Assembly (NCBI RefSeq): GCF_016583985.1
Contig: NZ_NRSD01000011.1
Coordinates: 62,001 to 126,000 of the forward strand
Length of the DNA: 64,000 bases
DNA from: Thiocapsa imhoffii
GTDB taxonomy: Bacteria > Pseudomonadota > Gammaproteobacteria > Chromatiales > Chromatiaceae
Reading direction: 5' to 3'
This document shows positions 49,503-59,853 of this stretch, in pieces. The notes under the pieces were generated by a model. It was not told the origin of the DNA and made no database searches. It saw nothing but the letters and a program-made list of their open reading frames with translations. Numbering within the stretch: position 1 is the stretch's first letter; every line of letters begins with the position of its first letter. Made by a program: the position numbers and the translations under genes.

Positions 49503-50819
49503 TTAGCCGGACAGGGTCTCCATCCGGATGCGCGTCACCTCGCCCTGGACCGAGTCCAGCGCCTCGATCTGTGCGATCGCGGTATTCATCTGTCGCTCGA
49601 TCACGCGATGGGTGAGCATGACCAGTGGCACATGGGTCTCACCCTCGGCGGGCTCTTTCTGCTTGATGGCCTCAATACTGATCCCCTGATCGGCCAAGAT
49701 GCTCGCAATCCGCGCCATGACCCCTGGCTGATCGAGCGCCGAGAGACGCAAATAATAGGCCGTCTGCACGGCTTCCATCGGCAGCGACGGGATATCGGCA
49801 AGCTCATCGGGCTGGAACGCCAGGTGTGGAACTCGGTTGCTTGGGTCCGTTGTCAAGGTCCGAACGACGTCGACCAGATCAGCCACCACCGCGGAGGCGG
49901 TTGGCAGGGCCCCGGCCCCGGCCCCGTAATAGAGCGTCGGCCCGACGGCATCGCCCTTGACCAGGACGGCATTCATCACCCCGTCGACATTCGCGATCAG
50001 ACGCCGCTCGGGGATCAAGGTTGGGTGCACCCGCAACTCGATCCCACCAGCGCTCCGACGTGTGATCCCGAGATGTTTGATGCGGTAACCCAACTCCGCG
50101 GCATAGGCGACATCCAGCGCCCCGACCTTCGCGATCCCCTCCGTAAAGCAGTGCTCGAAGCGCAGCGGAACCCCGAACGCCAGCGAACTGAGGATCGTGA
50201 GCTTGTGCGCGGCGTCGATGCCCTCGATGTCGAAGGTGGGATCCGCTTCGGCATAGCCGAGTGCTTGCGCCTCGGCCAGGACGTCGGCGAAATCACGCTG
50301 CTTGTCGCGCATTTCGGTCAGGATGAAGTTGCCGGTGCCATTGATGATCCCAGCGATCCACTCGATATGGTTGGCGGCAAGCCCCTCGCGCAGCGCCTTG
50401 ATGATCGGGATCCCACCCGCCACGGCGGCCTCGAACCCAACCATGACACCCCGATCCCGCGCCGCGGCGAAGATCTCGTTGCCATGCGTTGCGATCAGCG
50501 CCTTGTTCGCGGTGACCACATGCTTCCCGTTGGCAATCGCTTGCAGGACCAATTCACGCGCTGGCGAATAGCCACCGATCAACTCCACCACGATCTGCAC
50601 GTCGGGATCATTCACGATCGCAAAGGCATCGTCCCCGATCCGTCCGATCCTGTCCAAACCCTGGATCCGATCGGGGTCATAGGCACGCGCCGCGGCATGC
50701 GAAATCTCGATCCCGCGCCCCGCGCGACGGCTGATCTCGACCGCATTGCGCGCCAGGACCGTTACCGTGCCTCCCCCCACCGTACCGAGCCCCAGAAGCC
50801 CGACCTTCACTGGTTTCAT
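49503..50819 (-). CDS. hom: homoserine dehydrogenase
   Basis: A 438-residue enzyme reducing aspartate semialdehyde to homoserine for threonine and methionine. N-terminal Rossmann domain GLLGLGTVGGGTV, VTANKALIATHG, the catalytic region FDIEGIDAAHKLTILSSLAFG, and a C-terminal ACT domain (SALDQPGVMARIASILADQG) for feedback control. alaC is 80 bp upstream on the same strand, a common pairing. Confidence 0.96.
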   Translation of the reverse strand: MKPVKVGLLGLGTVGGGTVTVLARNAVEISRRAGRGIEISHAAARAYDPDRIQGLDRIGRIGDDAFAIVNDPDVQIVVELIGGYSPARELVLQAIANGKHVVTANKALIATHGNEIFAAARDRGVMVGFEAAVAGGIPIIKALREGLAANHIEWIAGIINGTGNFILTEMRDKQRDFADVLAEAQALGYAEADPTFDIEGIDAAHKLTILSSLAFGVPLRFEHCFTEGIAKVGALDVAYAAELGYRIKHLGITRRSAGGIELRVHPTLIPERRLIANVDGVMNAVLVKGDAVGPTLYYGAGAGALPTASAVVADLVDVVRTLTTDPSNRVPHLAFQPDELADIPSLPMEAVQTAYYLRLSALDQPGVMARIASILADQGISIEAIKQKEPAEGETHVPLVMLTHRVIERQMNTAIAQIEALDSVQGEVTRIRMETLSG

Positions 50820-50899
50820 GCCTGTTACCTATTCGCAAACCTAGCAGCCAATCCGTCACGCGGTACCCGCGCCCAGCAGGATTCAGGGACTCGCCCCGC

Positions 50900-52102
50900 T
50901 CAGCTCCCGGCCCGTGATTCGCGGCGAAACATCTCCTTGATCCCCCGAATCGCTTGCCGGGTCCGGTGTTCGTTCTCGATCAGACCAAAGCGGACATGTC
51001 CATCACCGTACTCGCCAAAACCGATCCCCGGCGAAACCGCGACCTTGGCCTCGCGCAGCAGTTTCTTCGAAAATTCCAGCGATCCAAGCGCGCGGTAGGG
51101 CTCGGGAATGGGTGCCCAGACGAACATGGTTGCCTGTGGCGGCTCGACGGGCCAACCCGAGGTATTCAGACCGCCGCACAGGACGTCCCGCCGATTCTCA
51201 TAGGTCTTGCTGATCTCGCGCACACAGGATTGCGGACCCTCGAGGGCCGCGATCGCGGCCACCTGGAGCGGCGTGAAGGTGCCATAGTCGAGATAGGACT
51301 TGATGCGCGCCAAGGCGGCGACGAGGGTCTTGTTGCCGCACATGAAACCAATCCGCCAACCCGGCATGTTGTAGCTCTTCGACATCGAGAAGAATTCCAC
51401 GGCGATGTCCTTCGCCCCGGGGATCTGAAGAATCGATGGGGCACGGTAGCCATCGAACACAATATCGGCATAGGCGATGTCATGCACGACCCAAATGCCG
51501 TGCTCGGCGGCGATCTCGATCACCTTTTGAAAGAAGTTGAGATCGACACACTGCGTCGTGGGGTTGCCGGGAAAGTTGAGGACCAGCATCTTCGGCTTGG
51601 GCCAAGAGTCTTGAATCGCGCGCTGTAATTCCTCGAAAAAATCAACCTCGGGAGTCAGCCGCACGTGACGGACATCGGCCCCCGCGATGATGAACCCATA
51701 GGGATGAATCGGATAGGCGGGGTTGGGCACCAAGACGGAATCGCCGGCGCCCATGGTCGCGAGCGCGAGATGGGCAAGCCCCTCCTTCGACCCGATGGTC
51801 ACGATCGCCTCGCTGTCGGGATCGAGATGAACGTCGAACCGATCGCGATACCAATGACAGATCGCCCGCCGCAAACGGGGGATGCCGCGCGAGACGGAGT
51901 AACGATGGGTATCCTTGCGGACCGAGGCCTCGACCAGCTTATCGACGATGTGTTGGGGCGTCGGCTGATCGGGGTTGCCCATTCCGAAGTCGATGATGTC
52001 TTCGCCACGCGCACGCGCCTCGGCCTTCAACTCATTGACGATATTGAAGACATACGGCGGCAACCGCTTGATACGGTGGAAATCGGGCTCGGGCGCTACC
52101 AC
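50900..52102 (-). CDS. alaC: alanine transaminase AlaC-like
   Basis: A 400-residue PLP fold-type I aminotransferase. GTG 52102 is chosen because AAGAGG lies 8 nt upstream and the protein then begins [18 protein letters not shown], the usual start; the frame runs to 52210. PLP lysine block [16 protein letters not shown], and also [12 protein letters not shown] and NFPGNPTTQ. It most likely exchanges amino groups between pyruvate/alanine and glutamate. Next to hom, the family's common place. Confidence 0.92.
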   Translation of the reverse strand: MVAPEPDFHRIKRLPPYVFNIVNELKAEARARGEDIIDFGMGNPDQPTPQHIVDKLVEASVRKDTHRYSVSRGIPRLRRAICHWYRDRFDVHLDPDSEAIVTIGSKEGLAHLALATMGAGDSVLVPNPAYPIHPYGFIIAGADVRHVRLTPEVDFFEELQRAIQDSWPKPKMLVLNFPGNPTTQCVDLNFFQKVIEIAAEHGIWVVHDIAYADIVFDGYRAPSILQIPGAKDIAVEFFSMSKSYNMPGWRIGFMCGNKTLVAALARIKSYLDYGTFTPLQVAAIAALEGPQSCVREISKTYENRRDVLCGGLNTSGWPVEPPQATMFVWAPIPEPYRALGSLEFSKKLLREAKVAVSPGIGFGEYGDGHVRFGLIENEHRTRQAIRGIKEMFRRESRAGS

Positions 52103-52277
52103 TGGACGGCCTCTTGTCGGTTCGATTCGGGTCAAGCGGGGAAGTCTACCGCCCCACCCGTCAGATGCAAAGCCAGCCGCGCGGCCAGGCGCGCGGCACC
52201 AGGGTCGCAAACCGGCCTTGACCGCGAGACGACCGTGTCGGCGCCTGCCGACTCGCCGCCGCGGCCGGCAGGTGAAC

Positions 52278-52898
52278 TCAGTACTTCACGGAGCAGCCAT
52301 AGGGGCGTGTCACCGGTACGGCGATCGGCTGCCCGGCGGCCAAATCCGCCATGGCCGCCCGCACGAAGTTGTTCGCACCCTCCAGGTCTGCTTGATTGGT
52401 CGTTGGCTTGTCATCGATGCCGCCCATGTACACCAGCACACCGGACTCGTCGATCAGGTACATGTGCGGGGTGGTTTTGGCGTCATAGGCGCGCCCCATG
52501 GCGCCTGACTCATCCAGCAGCACGGCGGTCGGATGGGCATCACGGCGCTCGGTCAAGTCATCGGCCATGGCTGGACTGACATGGCCCTGTTGACCCGGCG
52601 CGGAGGAGATTACCGACAGCCAGACGTAACCGGCATCCGTGGCATCGCGTTGCAGCGCCTGCATGGCCCCGGAATCATAGTGCTTGATCACAAAGGGACA
52701 GTCGTGATTCGTCCACTCCAGGATCGTCTTCTTACCAGTCAGCTCAGCCAGTGTCCAAGTCTGACCCGCGGTATCGACGACCTGAAAGTCGGGGGCTGGC
52801 TGACCGACCTGCGGCGCCGCCCAAACCGTTCCAAGACTCAGGGTCGCAACCAGCGTCGTCAGGCCCACCAGTCCTCTGCTCACGCGTGATGTCTTCAT
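52278..52898 (-). CDS. periplasmic redoxin, PRX_like1 / thioredoxin-fold protein
   Basis: A 206-residue exported protein: signal peptide to about residue 28 ([12 protein letters not shown]), then a thioredoxin fold with [32 protein letters not shown] and the C-terminal PYGCSVKY. The single active-site Cys in DCPF and the conserved C-terminal GCSVK Cys mark the PRX_like1 group; the first Cys of the CxxC form is absent. ATG 52898 is used, with AGAGG 7 nt upstream; an adjacent ATG is at 52901. Lies 151 bp after the ScsB-like reductase gene and may receive electrons from it (inference). Confidence 0.88.
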   Translation of the reverse strand: MKTSRVSRGLVGLTTLVATLSLGTVWAAPQVGQPAPDFQVVDTAGQTWTLAELTGKKTILEWTNHDCPFVIKHYDSGAMQALQRDATDAGYVWLSVISSAPGQQGHVSPAMADDLTERRDAHPTAVLLDESGAMGRAYDAKTTPHMYLIDESGVLVYMGGIDDKPTTNQADLEGANNFVRAAMADLAAGQPIAVPVTRPYGCSVKY

Positions 52899-53049
52899 CA
52901 TTCGTCCTCTTCTCGGTTGCACACTCGACCCGATGACCATCGATTGAATGTGAACGACCAGCGCGCCACATCCGCGTCATCGAGTCCTCGACATCCCCCA
53001 ACGCAACGGGGGTTGACCACCAGTAGGCCCGACTGCATCCCGATTCGTG

Positions 53050-55152
53050 TCAGGGCAAGACCCGACTCACCATCTCCTCGGTCAGGATCTGTGGGAGCAC
53101 CTCGGGTGATCCGTTTGGTGGATAGTAGACATAGAGTGGAACGCCATTGCGCCCATATTCGGCGAGATAAGACGTGATTGCAGGGTCGCGATTCGTCCAA
53201 TCACCCTTCAAATACAGCACCCCGGAGGCGGCAAACCGCTGCGCGAGCGCAGGCGAACTCAAGGCCACCCGCTCATTGACCAGACAGGTGATGCACCAAG
53301 CCGCCGTCATGTTCACTAAGACGGGCTGCCCCGCCGCGCGGGCGGCGGCCAGCCGTGCGGGGGAATAGTCCTCACTGGGCAGGTGTGAACCGGACGTCGC
53401 CGCCGACGAGGATCCCGCGGTCTCGACGGCATCCGTCGCCACCGCGAGATAGAGCGCGCTCACCACCGCCAGCCCCGCCGCGAGCCCCCCCAGTCGCCGT
53501 GGCGCAGGCCCTGACACCTGTGTGCGCTCCCGTAACCAGAGTCCGAACGCCAGAATCATCAGGCCCGTGAGAACCAAGGCGATTCCCGCCGGTCCAGTCT
53601 GCACACTCAAGACCCAGAGCAACCAGGCGGCGGCGCCAAACATCGGAAAGGCCAACACCTGCTTGAGCGTCTCCATCCAGGCGCCCGGTTTCGGCAACAC
53701 GCGCGCCAAGCGAGGCATCCAGGACAGGACCAGAAACGGCAAAGCCAAACCAAAACCAAGCGTCAGCATGATGGCTAAGGCCAGCGGCCAGCTCAAGGTG
53801 ACCGCATACCCGAGTGCGACCCCCATGAAGGGCGCGGTGCATGGGGCCGCGACCAAGGCAGCCAGCGCACCGGTGCCAAAGGCGCCGGCATAACCGACCT
53901 GCTGGCCTCCAATCGCCATCAAGCGCGCACCGAGCGTGAAGGCACCGGCGAGACTCAGACCAAAGACAAAGAAGACATACACCATCACCGCGACGAAGGG
54001 CGCATACTGCAATTGAAAGCCCCACCCCACGGCTAGGCCAGCGGCTCGCAAACTCAGCAGAATGACGGCGAGAGCCAAAAAGAAGACGAGGACACCAGCG
54101 GTATAGGCCAGGCCATCGAGACGGCGCACCCGCGCCCCCGCGGGGCCCTCGGCGGTGAGGCTGTTAACGAGACTCAAGGCCTTCATCGCCAGCACTGGGA
54201 AGACGCACGGCATCAAGTTCAGGATCAATCCGCCGATGAGGGCGAAGAGCAACGCGAGCGGCAGGCTGATGGGTGGAGCGGTCGAGCCACTTGTCAGGGC
54301 GGCGGTGCGTGTCACCTGCAGATCGAATGAGGACAGATTGCCCGCCGTGTCCGCGACGACCAACACCCCCTCCGGCGCGGCCTGCTCGGCGCGCACCCCA
54401 GGTGACAGCTCCAACTGCAACGCCTCCGTGGTGAGACGCCAGGGTTGCATCGCGGCATGATCGATCAGTCCCCATTCCCCAGCGAAGAACCAGGCACCCG
54501 TGATCTCCAGGGGGAGCGATTGGCGCGGTACCTCGAGTCGCAGGCCAGCGGGCGCGGCGACCAGCACGGCCTGGTCGATGGTCGCTCGCGGCAAGGCCGC
54601 GCGGGTGGCGGCCACGACATCGGCCTCGGTCTGATCAAGCGGTCCCGGCAGATCGCCACTCGCCAACGTCAGGGCCAGGGTCGCCGACTCGGGCACGCAA
54701 TACTCTTCGCAGACGAGCCAGTCGGCATCCGCCCGCAGCCGCACCGGATCCCCAACGGGCCAATCCTCCGCGAGCGTCAAGTCGAACAGATGAACCGCCT
54801 GATCGGAGTAGCCGTAATTCGCGAGGGGACCAACCGGGATCAGTTCAGGGCGTGGCCACTGCATGGGTCCGATGCTGACGCCCTCGGGCAGGGTCCAAGT
54901 CACACGCGGTGGCTCGCCCGAGTCGCCAGGATTGCGCCAATAGGTGTGCCACCCAGGTGCGATCTCGAACACCAACGCCAAGGTCACCTGAGACCCAGGG
55001 GCAACCTGCGTGCGCTCGGCAACCAGACGCAGGGTGACATGATCGGTGGTCACTGGATTGGCGTGGCCGAACCACGGCCACGCCAACAGTAACAAGAAGG
55101 CGAGCAGTCGGCCGTGCGAGCATCGCAGGAGTGTGCGCATGCAACCAGACAT
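53050..55152 (-). CDS. ScsB/DsbD-like thiol:disulfide interchange protein
   Basis: A 700-residue inner-membrane reductase. Signal/anchor at about residues 15-31, a periplasmic N-terminal domain (about 32-290) with the pair CEEYC, a central domain of about eight membrane segments (about 310-590) with LMPCVFPVLAMKAL and VAAPCTAPFMGVALG, and a C-terminal thioredoxin domain with AAWCITCLVNE. It passes electrons from cytosolic thioredoxin to periplasmic thiols. The N-terminal domain resembles ScsB more than E. coli DsbD. The ATG at 55152 shares a base with the stop of the upstream gene (TGATG), so translation is coupled. Confidence 0.92.
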   Translation of the reverse strand: MSGCMRTLLRCSHGRLLAFLLLLAWPWFGHANPVTTDHVTLRLVAERTQVAPGSQVTLALVFEIAPGWHTYWRNPGDSGEPPRVTWTLPEGVSIGPMQWPRPELIPVGPLANYGYSDQAVHLFDLTLAEDWPVGDPVRLRADADWLVCEEYCVPESATLALTLASGDLPGPLDQTEADVVAATRAALPRATIDQAVLVAAPAGLRLEVPRQSLPLEITGAWFFAGEWGLIDHAAMQPWRLTTEALQLELSPGVRAEQAAPEGVLVVADTAGNLSSFDLQVTRTAALTSGSTAPPISLPLALLFALIGGLILNLMPCVFPVLAMKALSLVNSLTAEGPAGARVRRLDGLAYTAGVLVFFLALAVILLSLRAAGLAVGWGFQLQYAPFVAVMVYVFFVFGLSLAGAFTLGARLMAIGGQQVGYAGAFGTGALAALVAAPCTAPFMGVALGYAVTLSWPLALAIMLTLGFGLALPFLVLSWMPRLARVLPKPGAWMETLKQVLAFPMFGAAAWLLWVLSVQTGPAGIALVLTGLMILAFGLWLRERTQVSGPAPRRLGGLAAGLAVVSALYLAVATDAVETAGSSSAATSGSHLPSEDYSPARLAAARAAGQPVLVNMTAAWCITCLVNERVALSSPALAQRFAASGVLYLKGDWTNRDPAITSYLAEYGRNGVPLYVYYPPNGSPEVLPQILTEEMVSRVLP

Positions 55153-55565
55153 CAGACCCGCCGCCGAGCGGTGCGACGCTCCAATCGAAACCCGACCATA
55201 TCGGCCTCCAGGCGGCTGTAGGGAATCTGTTCGACCCCCCCGAAGTGGGCGGCGGCACGCTCGATCAGGGTGTGGATATCCTCGATGGAGCCAGCCAAGC
55301 CGTCCTCGCCGAGCAACCGTTGCAAACCCAACAAGCCGCCAGACTGAATCTTCACCTGCACGCTGTGGGGCATGGTATTGAGATCGTCCGCGACCTCGAA
55401 GGCGGAGAGCGCATGGGACTTGAGCGCCCCATGGACCCAGCTACAGCGTTGATGATCGTTCGGCGAAAGGCAGTCGAATTCGGATCCGCCGCGCCGGACC
55501 ACCTCTTGCGCGTGGCGGCAGCGTGCCATGTTCTTGGTCAGGGGGGCGCAAAAGGGACATTTCAT
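55152..55565 (-). CDS. hypothetical small cysteine-rich protein
   Basis: A 137-residue protein I do not recognise, starting MKCPFCAPLTKNMARCRHAQ at ATG 55565 behind GAGGAA. Five cysteines lie in the first 41 residues (3, 6, 16, 32, 41), beginning with CxxC, and suggest a metal or Fe-S site. The rest is mixed alpha/beta with no membrane segment or signal peptide, and the C-terminus is Arg-rich (RLERRTARRR). It is translationally coupled to the ScsB-like gene by TGATG, so a role in thiol or metal handling is inferred only from context. Confidence 0.65.
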   Translation of the reverse strand: MKCPFCAPLTKNMARCRHAQEVVRRGGSEFDCLSPNDHQRCSWVHGALKSHALSAFEVADDLNTMPHSVQVKIQSGGLLGLQRLLGEDGLAGSIEDIHTLIERAAAHFGGVEQIPYSRLEADMVGFRLERRTARRRV

Positions 55566-56094
55566 GGTCGAATTCCTCGTCGGTTGATCCGAGCGCATGG
55601 CGCGATCCCGTGTTCGTCATCACGGGTGACGAAGTTGCTGATGAGGCACGGTGGCGATCCGGAACATCGGAGTCACGACCGTGCTCTCGGGTGATGTGGC
55701 ATTTCAGGAGACGGCGATGCTCAGACTGACCATCGAGGTCACGGCAGGGTTCCCCCGAGACATCCGGCCGACCTTCGCACAACGGGTTACGTCAGTGTGG
55801 GCGCTGATTAATCCATGCGAAACGGGCCTAGAGAATCGGGACGCGCGCACTCGCGAACAAGACCCCGAGAGGGCGGGCGCGGCGTCAGGTGCACAAGCGA
55901 CCGTGTCGACGATCGACATGAGCTATTGTTTCAGCCCGAGGCGACCAGAAATGAATCTTGAACCTCGAAGACCCTGACGGGCTCATTAAGGCCGCCGGTC
56001 CCGAGCCTGATTCGCGGACAGGGTATGATCCGCGATCACTCTGATCGGTACTCCCGCCAACCTCGCATCCTGATCCTCACTCATCATCGCTGTC
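55566..56094. other. divergent intergenic region with several short stems
   Basis: No convincing gene in 529 bp. Stems CCCGTG/CACGGG (55607-55626) and GCACGGT/ACCGTGC (55646-55684) lie upstream of the minus-strand Cys-rich gene and could be a structured leader. TATGAT (56024-56029), a good -10 match, lies 66 bp before the DUF6279 lipoprotein gene but lacks a recognisable -35 box. Short open frames here show no protein features. Confidence 0.4.
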
Positions 56095-56979
56095 ATGTTT
56101 GGACTCTCACGCCTCACCCTGCTTCTGCTCGTCACCTCGGTGGTGCTCCTGCCATTGAGCAGCGGCTGTAGCCGCATCGGCGTGGCCTACAATACCGGCC
56201 CATTCCTGGTGAAAAACTATGCGCGCGACTATTTGAGTCTCGATCGCGCCCAAGTCAGGCGCTGGGAACCGGTCCTTGAGGCAGAGCTTGCGCGCCATCG
56301 CAGCGAGGAATTGCCCTATCTCGCCGCCTACTTCGACCATCTACTGAAGGCCAGTGAACAGGGGTTCGACCAACACAACACGGCATGCCTGACCGCTGAG
56401 TTGCGAGCGCTCTACCAACGTCAGGCCCGCATCGCGGTCAACCTCGCCGCCCCACTCCTTACCGACCTCTCGGCGTCCCAGGTGCAGCAACTCGAGCAGC
56501 GCTTCGCTAAACAGGCGGAGGAGGATCGCGCGAAGCAGGCCGAGCGCACTCGGGAAAACGAACGGCTTGCGCGGACCCGCCGCTATGTCAAGTCGATCGA
56601 AGACTGGACCGGACCGCTCAATGCCGAGCAACAGTTCATCCTCGCCGACATCACCGATCGCATGCCGAACAGTCAGGAGCGTCTGCTCGACTACCGCACG
56701 CACAAGCGCAAGCAGTTGATCGCCATGCTGCGAGCGAACGCGTCCGAACCTGAGATCCACGCCTTTCTCTCCGCCTGGCTCGTCACCTTCAGCGACCTGC
56801 CGCAAGAGCTCGAACAAAGCGGTGAGCAGATCACCGAGCGCATCAGTGAACTCGTCATCCGGCTCGGCGCCAGTCTTGATCCGACCCAACGCCAGCGGCT
56901 CGAAACACGCCTGCGTGGGATCCGCGATGACCTGCTGAAACTGCAGCGTCAGCCGCGCATGGCACCGCTGGCCTGCTGA
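56095..56979 (+). CDS. DUF6279 family lipoprotein
   Basis: A 294-residue lipoprotein. Signal peptide residues 1-24 with lipobox LSSGC (Cys 25), then RIGVAYNTGPFLVKNYARDYLSL and a mostly helical, charged body with alternating Arg/Glu segments (QRFAKQAEEDRAKQAERTREN). The N-terminal NTGP...L...YLSLD pattern is typical of DUF6279. Likely anchored in the outer membrane; function unknown. Convergent with the PBP1A gene. Confidence 0.88.
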   Translation: MFGLSRLTLLLLVTSVVLLPLSSGCSRIGVAYNTGPFLVKNYARDYLSLDRAQVRRWEPVLEAELARHRSEELPYLAAYFDHLLKASEQGFDQHNTACLTAELRALYQRQARIAVNLAAPLLTDLSASQVQQLEQRFAKQAEEDRAKQAERTRENERLARTRRYVKSIEDWTGPLNAEQQFILADITDRMPNSQERLLDYRTHKRKQLIAMLRANASEPEIHAFLSAWLVTFSDLPQELEQSGEQITERISELVIRLGASLDPTQRQRLETRLRGIRDDLLKLQRQPRMAPLAC

Positions 56980-57087
56980 ACGGCGTGAGCGCAACCGGGC
57001 ACGGCGCCAATTGGCCATTCCGATCGAGAGAACAGGATCCGCACGCCGTCGCCCAGGCGCCGAACCAGCGGGCCAGCCGTCGCCAAG

Positions 57088-59667
57088 CTAGAAGAGATCG
57101 TCCATCACACGCGGTGCTGAGCGCCGCACCGAGGTGTCGGCCGCGCGGGCCGGCCCCGCGACGCGGAAGGCCTCGGGGCCCTGTAACGCGTCCTTGAACT
57201 CCTCGCTGACCATCTCGAGGAGACCACCACGCGCCCGCGTTGGGGTTCCCCGGTTGGGATCGACTCGCACCTGAACCATCCCCGGAGGTGGTTCCAGTGA
57301 CGCCACTGGAAGACCATCGAGCGCCTCGGCCATGAAATCGACCCACATCCCCAGCGCCGCCCGGCCGCCCTCCTCGCCGCGCCCGAGTTTCTCGAAATCA
57401 TCAAACCCCATCCAGGCCACGGTCACGAAGTTGGCCTGATAGCCGGCGAACCATGAGTCACGGATGTCGTTGGTGGTTCCGGTCTTGCCCACGACGTCGC
57501 TCCGCCCCAGCGCCTTCGCCCGCGTGCCTGTGCCGGTCTCGATAACCTCACGCATCAGCGAGGTCATCTGATAGGCGATCCGTGGATCGATGACCTGTGG
57601 CGCCTGCGGGAGCGGGCTGGTCGGCAGAACCATCGCGGAGGCGTCCCCCGAGCGATACCAGCAATCGGCGCACGCCTGAGGTGCGCGCGCCTCGAAGAGG
57701 ACCTGGCCTTCGCGGGTCTCGACACGTTCGATGAAATAGGGCACGACGTGATAGCCACCGTTGGCGAACACGGCAAACCCTTCGGCCAACTTCACCGGGG
57801 ACATCTCGCCAGTGCCGAGGGCCATCGACAAACCGAGTGGTAACGCCTCGAGATCGAACCCGAATTGTTGAATATAATCCTGCGCATCCTCCAGACCGAG
57901 ATCCTGCAGAAGATTGATCGAGGCCAGATTGCGAGACAAGGCCAAGGCCCGCCGCATGCGGATCGGACCCAGCTCCTTGCGGTCCGCGTTGCGCGGATTC
58001 CAACCCTCTTGACCGGCATTCTTGACGGCTTCGTCCCGGAGCAAACTCGCGGGGGTCCAACCGCGGTGCAGTGCGGCAGCGTAAACGAATGGTTTGAAAC
58101 TGGAACCCGGTTGACGGCGCATGTCGACCGCACGATTGAATTTACTCTCGTTGAAGGAGTAACCGCCAACGAGGGCGCGCACCGCCCCGTCACGCGGGGC
58201 AATCGTGACCAATGCGCCCGAGACACGCGGTTTCTGCCCCAGTTCCCACTGACCATCGGTGCCTTGCTGTAAGCGCACGAGATCACCAGCCGCCAGGACG
58301 TCGGTGACGCGCCGTGGCTTCGGCCCCCGCCAATTCTCATTGCGAAACTCCTGCGCCCAGGCCACGTGCTTCAGTGCCAAGGTGACTCGCTCACCACCGG
58401 CGAGATAGACCTCCGCAGCATCCGCGGAGGCATTCAACACCAAGCCCGCTGTCAGGTCGGGCACGCGTACCACCTCAGCGAGGTAGGTATCGAGGTCGGC
58501 ATCACGGGCCCCGTCGAGATCGACTCTCGCCTCGGCACCGTAATAGCCATGGCGCCGATCGTAGTCGCGCAATGCGCGACGCACCGCGTGCTGCGCGGCC
58601 TCTTGAAGCCGCGACTCGATCGTCGTGGTCACGCGCAGCCCCTGACTGAGGGCGGCCTCTCCATAATAGTCAGCGATCGCTTGGCGGGCCATTTCCGCGA
58701 CATACCCGGCTTCCAGCTCGGGGGCGCGTCGATGCAGGCGTGCCAGATCAGGCGTCAGAACCGCAATCTCATACTCGGCCTGATCGATATACCCCAGCTC
58801 CAACATCCGCCCGAGAATGTAGTTGCGTCGTGCAAGCGCGCGCGCCGGATTGGTGACGGGGTTGTTGGTCGTCGGGGCCTTGGGGATGCCTGCCAACATC
58901 GCGGCCTCGGCCGGCGTGAGGGCATCGAGATCCTTGTTGTAGTAGAGGGCGGCGGCGGCCGAAATGCCGTAGGCACGATGACCGAAGAAGATCTGATTGA
59001 GATAGAGGTCGAGGATTTGGTCCTTCGTCAACTCACGCTCGACTTGCAGGGTCAGCAGGATCTCGGCGAGTTTCCGCTCGAAGGTCTTCTCCGCGCTCAG
59101 CAGGACATTTCTCGTCACCTGCATGGTGATGGTGCTGCCCCCCTGCGTCTTGGCCCCAGTCTCGGCAAAGCTCAACAAGGCGCGTCCCAGACCCACGAAG
59201 TCGACACCCGCGTGCTCGAAGAAGCGGCTGTCCTCGGTGGCGAGAAAGGCGTTGATGACGAGCGGAGGGATCTCACTGAAGGCAACCGGTTGACGCCGTT
59301 CGATGCCAAATTCAGCCATCAGGGCACCGTCGCGGCTGTAAACCTGCAACGGGGTCTCATATTGGGCCTGGAGTAGACTCTCGATGCTCGGCAACTGTGG
59401 GTCATGAACGGCGATGAAGAGCGCCGCGCCCGTCAGCCCCAGAGCGGTGATCTGCAAGGGGGGGCCGAGGATGCTCAAGAACCCGAAGAACCAAGTGAAG
59501 GGGGAACGTGGCCGCCGTGCGCGGAGCACCCGCGCGGAGCGTCGCGCACCGGGCGGCAAGGTGCCCGGGTGGTGTGTGTCCCCACGCGGACCAGGGTCGG
59601 GGGGCGATGCCGCGCGCGGCTCCTGGATACCGGAACCGGCCGATCGTCTGTCCGAGTCTTGATTCAA
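57088..59667 (-). CDS. mrcA: penicillin-binding protein 1A
   Basis: An 859-residue bifunctional class A PBP. TTG 59667 is chosen because GGGAGA lies 5 nt upstream; the frame runs on to a GTG at 59721. Pro/Arg-rich cytoplasmic leader, membrane helix (ITALGLTGAALFIAV), glycosyltransferase domain with ATEDSRFFEHAGVD and QGGSTITMQVTRN, an OB-like insertion, and the transpeptidase with GSSFKPFVYAAA (SxxK), SRNLAS (SxN) and VGKTGTTND (KTG). It polymerises and crosslinks peptidoglycan. The C-terminus is Ala/Arg-rich. Confidence 0.95.
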   Translation of the reverse strand: MNQDSDRRSAGSGIQEPRAASPPDPGPRGDTHHPGTLPPGARRSARVLRARRPRSPFTWFFGFLSILGPPLQITALGLTGAALFIAVHDPQLPSIESLLQAQYETPLQVYSRDGALMAEFGIERRQPVAFSEIPPLVINAFLATEDSRFFEHAGVDFVGLGRALLSFAETGAKTQGGSTITMQVTRNVLLSAEKTFERKLAEILLTLQVERELTKDQILDLYLNQIFFGHRAYGISAAAALYYNKDLDALTPAEAAMLAGIPKAPTTNNPVTNPARALARRNYILGRMLELGYIDQAEYEIAVLTPDLARLHRRAPELEAGYVAEMARQAIADYYGEAALSQGLRVTTTIESRLQEAAQHAVRRALRDYDRRHGYYGAEARVDLDGARDADLDTYLAEVVRVPDLTAGLVLNASADAAEVYLAGGERVTLALKHVAWAQEFRNENWRGPKPRRVTDVLAAGDLVRLQQGTDGQWELGQKPRVSGALVTIAPRDGAVRALVGGYSFNESKFNRAVDMRRQPGSSFKPFVYAAALHRGWTPASLLRDEAVKNAGQEGWNPRNADRKELGPIRMRRALALSRNLASINLLQDLGLEDAQDYIQQFGFDLEALPLGLSMALGTGEMSPVKLAEGFAVFANGGYHVVPYFIERVETREGQVLFEARAPQACADCWYRSGDASAMVLPTSPLPQAPQVIDPRIAYQMTSLMREVIETGTGTRAKALGRSDVVGKTGTTNDIRDSWFAGYQANFVTVAWMGFDDFEKLGRGEEGGRAALGMWVDFMAEALDGLPVASLEPPPGMVQVRVDPNRGTPTRARGGLLEMVSEEFKDALQGPEAFRVAGPARAADTSVRRSAPRVMDDLF

Positions 59668-59768
59668 GCGTCTCTCCCGCAACTCTAGCCGCTGTGGACC
59701 TGGCCAAACGGGCGCCTGCACCGCGGCTTAGGCACGTTGCTCGATGTCATGCATGGTGACCGAATTGA

Positions 59769-59778
59769 ATTGTACACT
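59769..59778. promoter_or_regulatory. overlapping divergent -10 elements between mrcA and the RND genes
   Basis: ATTGTACACT reads TACAAT on the minus strand (59769-59774, toward mrcA; a TCGGCA box lies 16 bp upstream) and TACACT on the plus strand (59773-59778, toward the RND adaptor, no clear -35). The two would compete for polymerase. Based only on matches to the sigma70 consensus. Confidence 0.35.
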
Positions 59779-59853
59779 AACGCCCTGTTGTGCCGAGCAG
59801 ATCCTCGGCGGCGGGGTCGTGACTGCCCATCCGCGTCGTTGAGGATTTCGATC

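Noticed and set aside
49608-51098. 496-codon plus-strand frame over hom and alaC
   Set aside because: Both minus-strand genes show complete catalytic motifs; this frame shows none.
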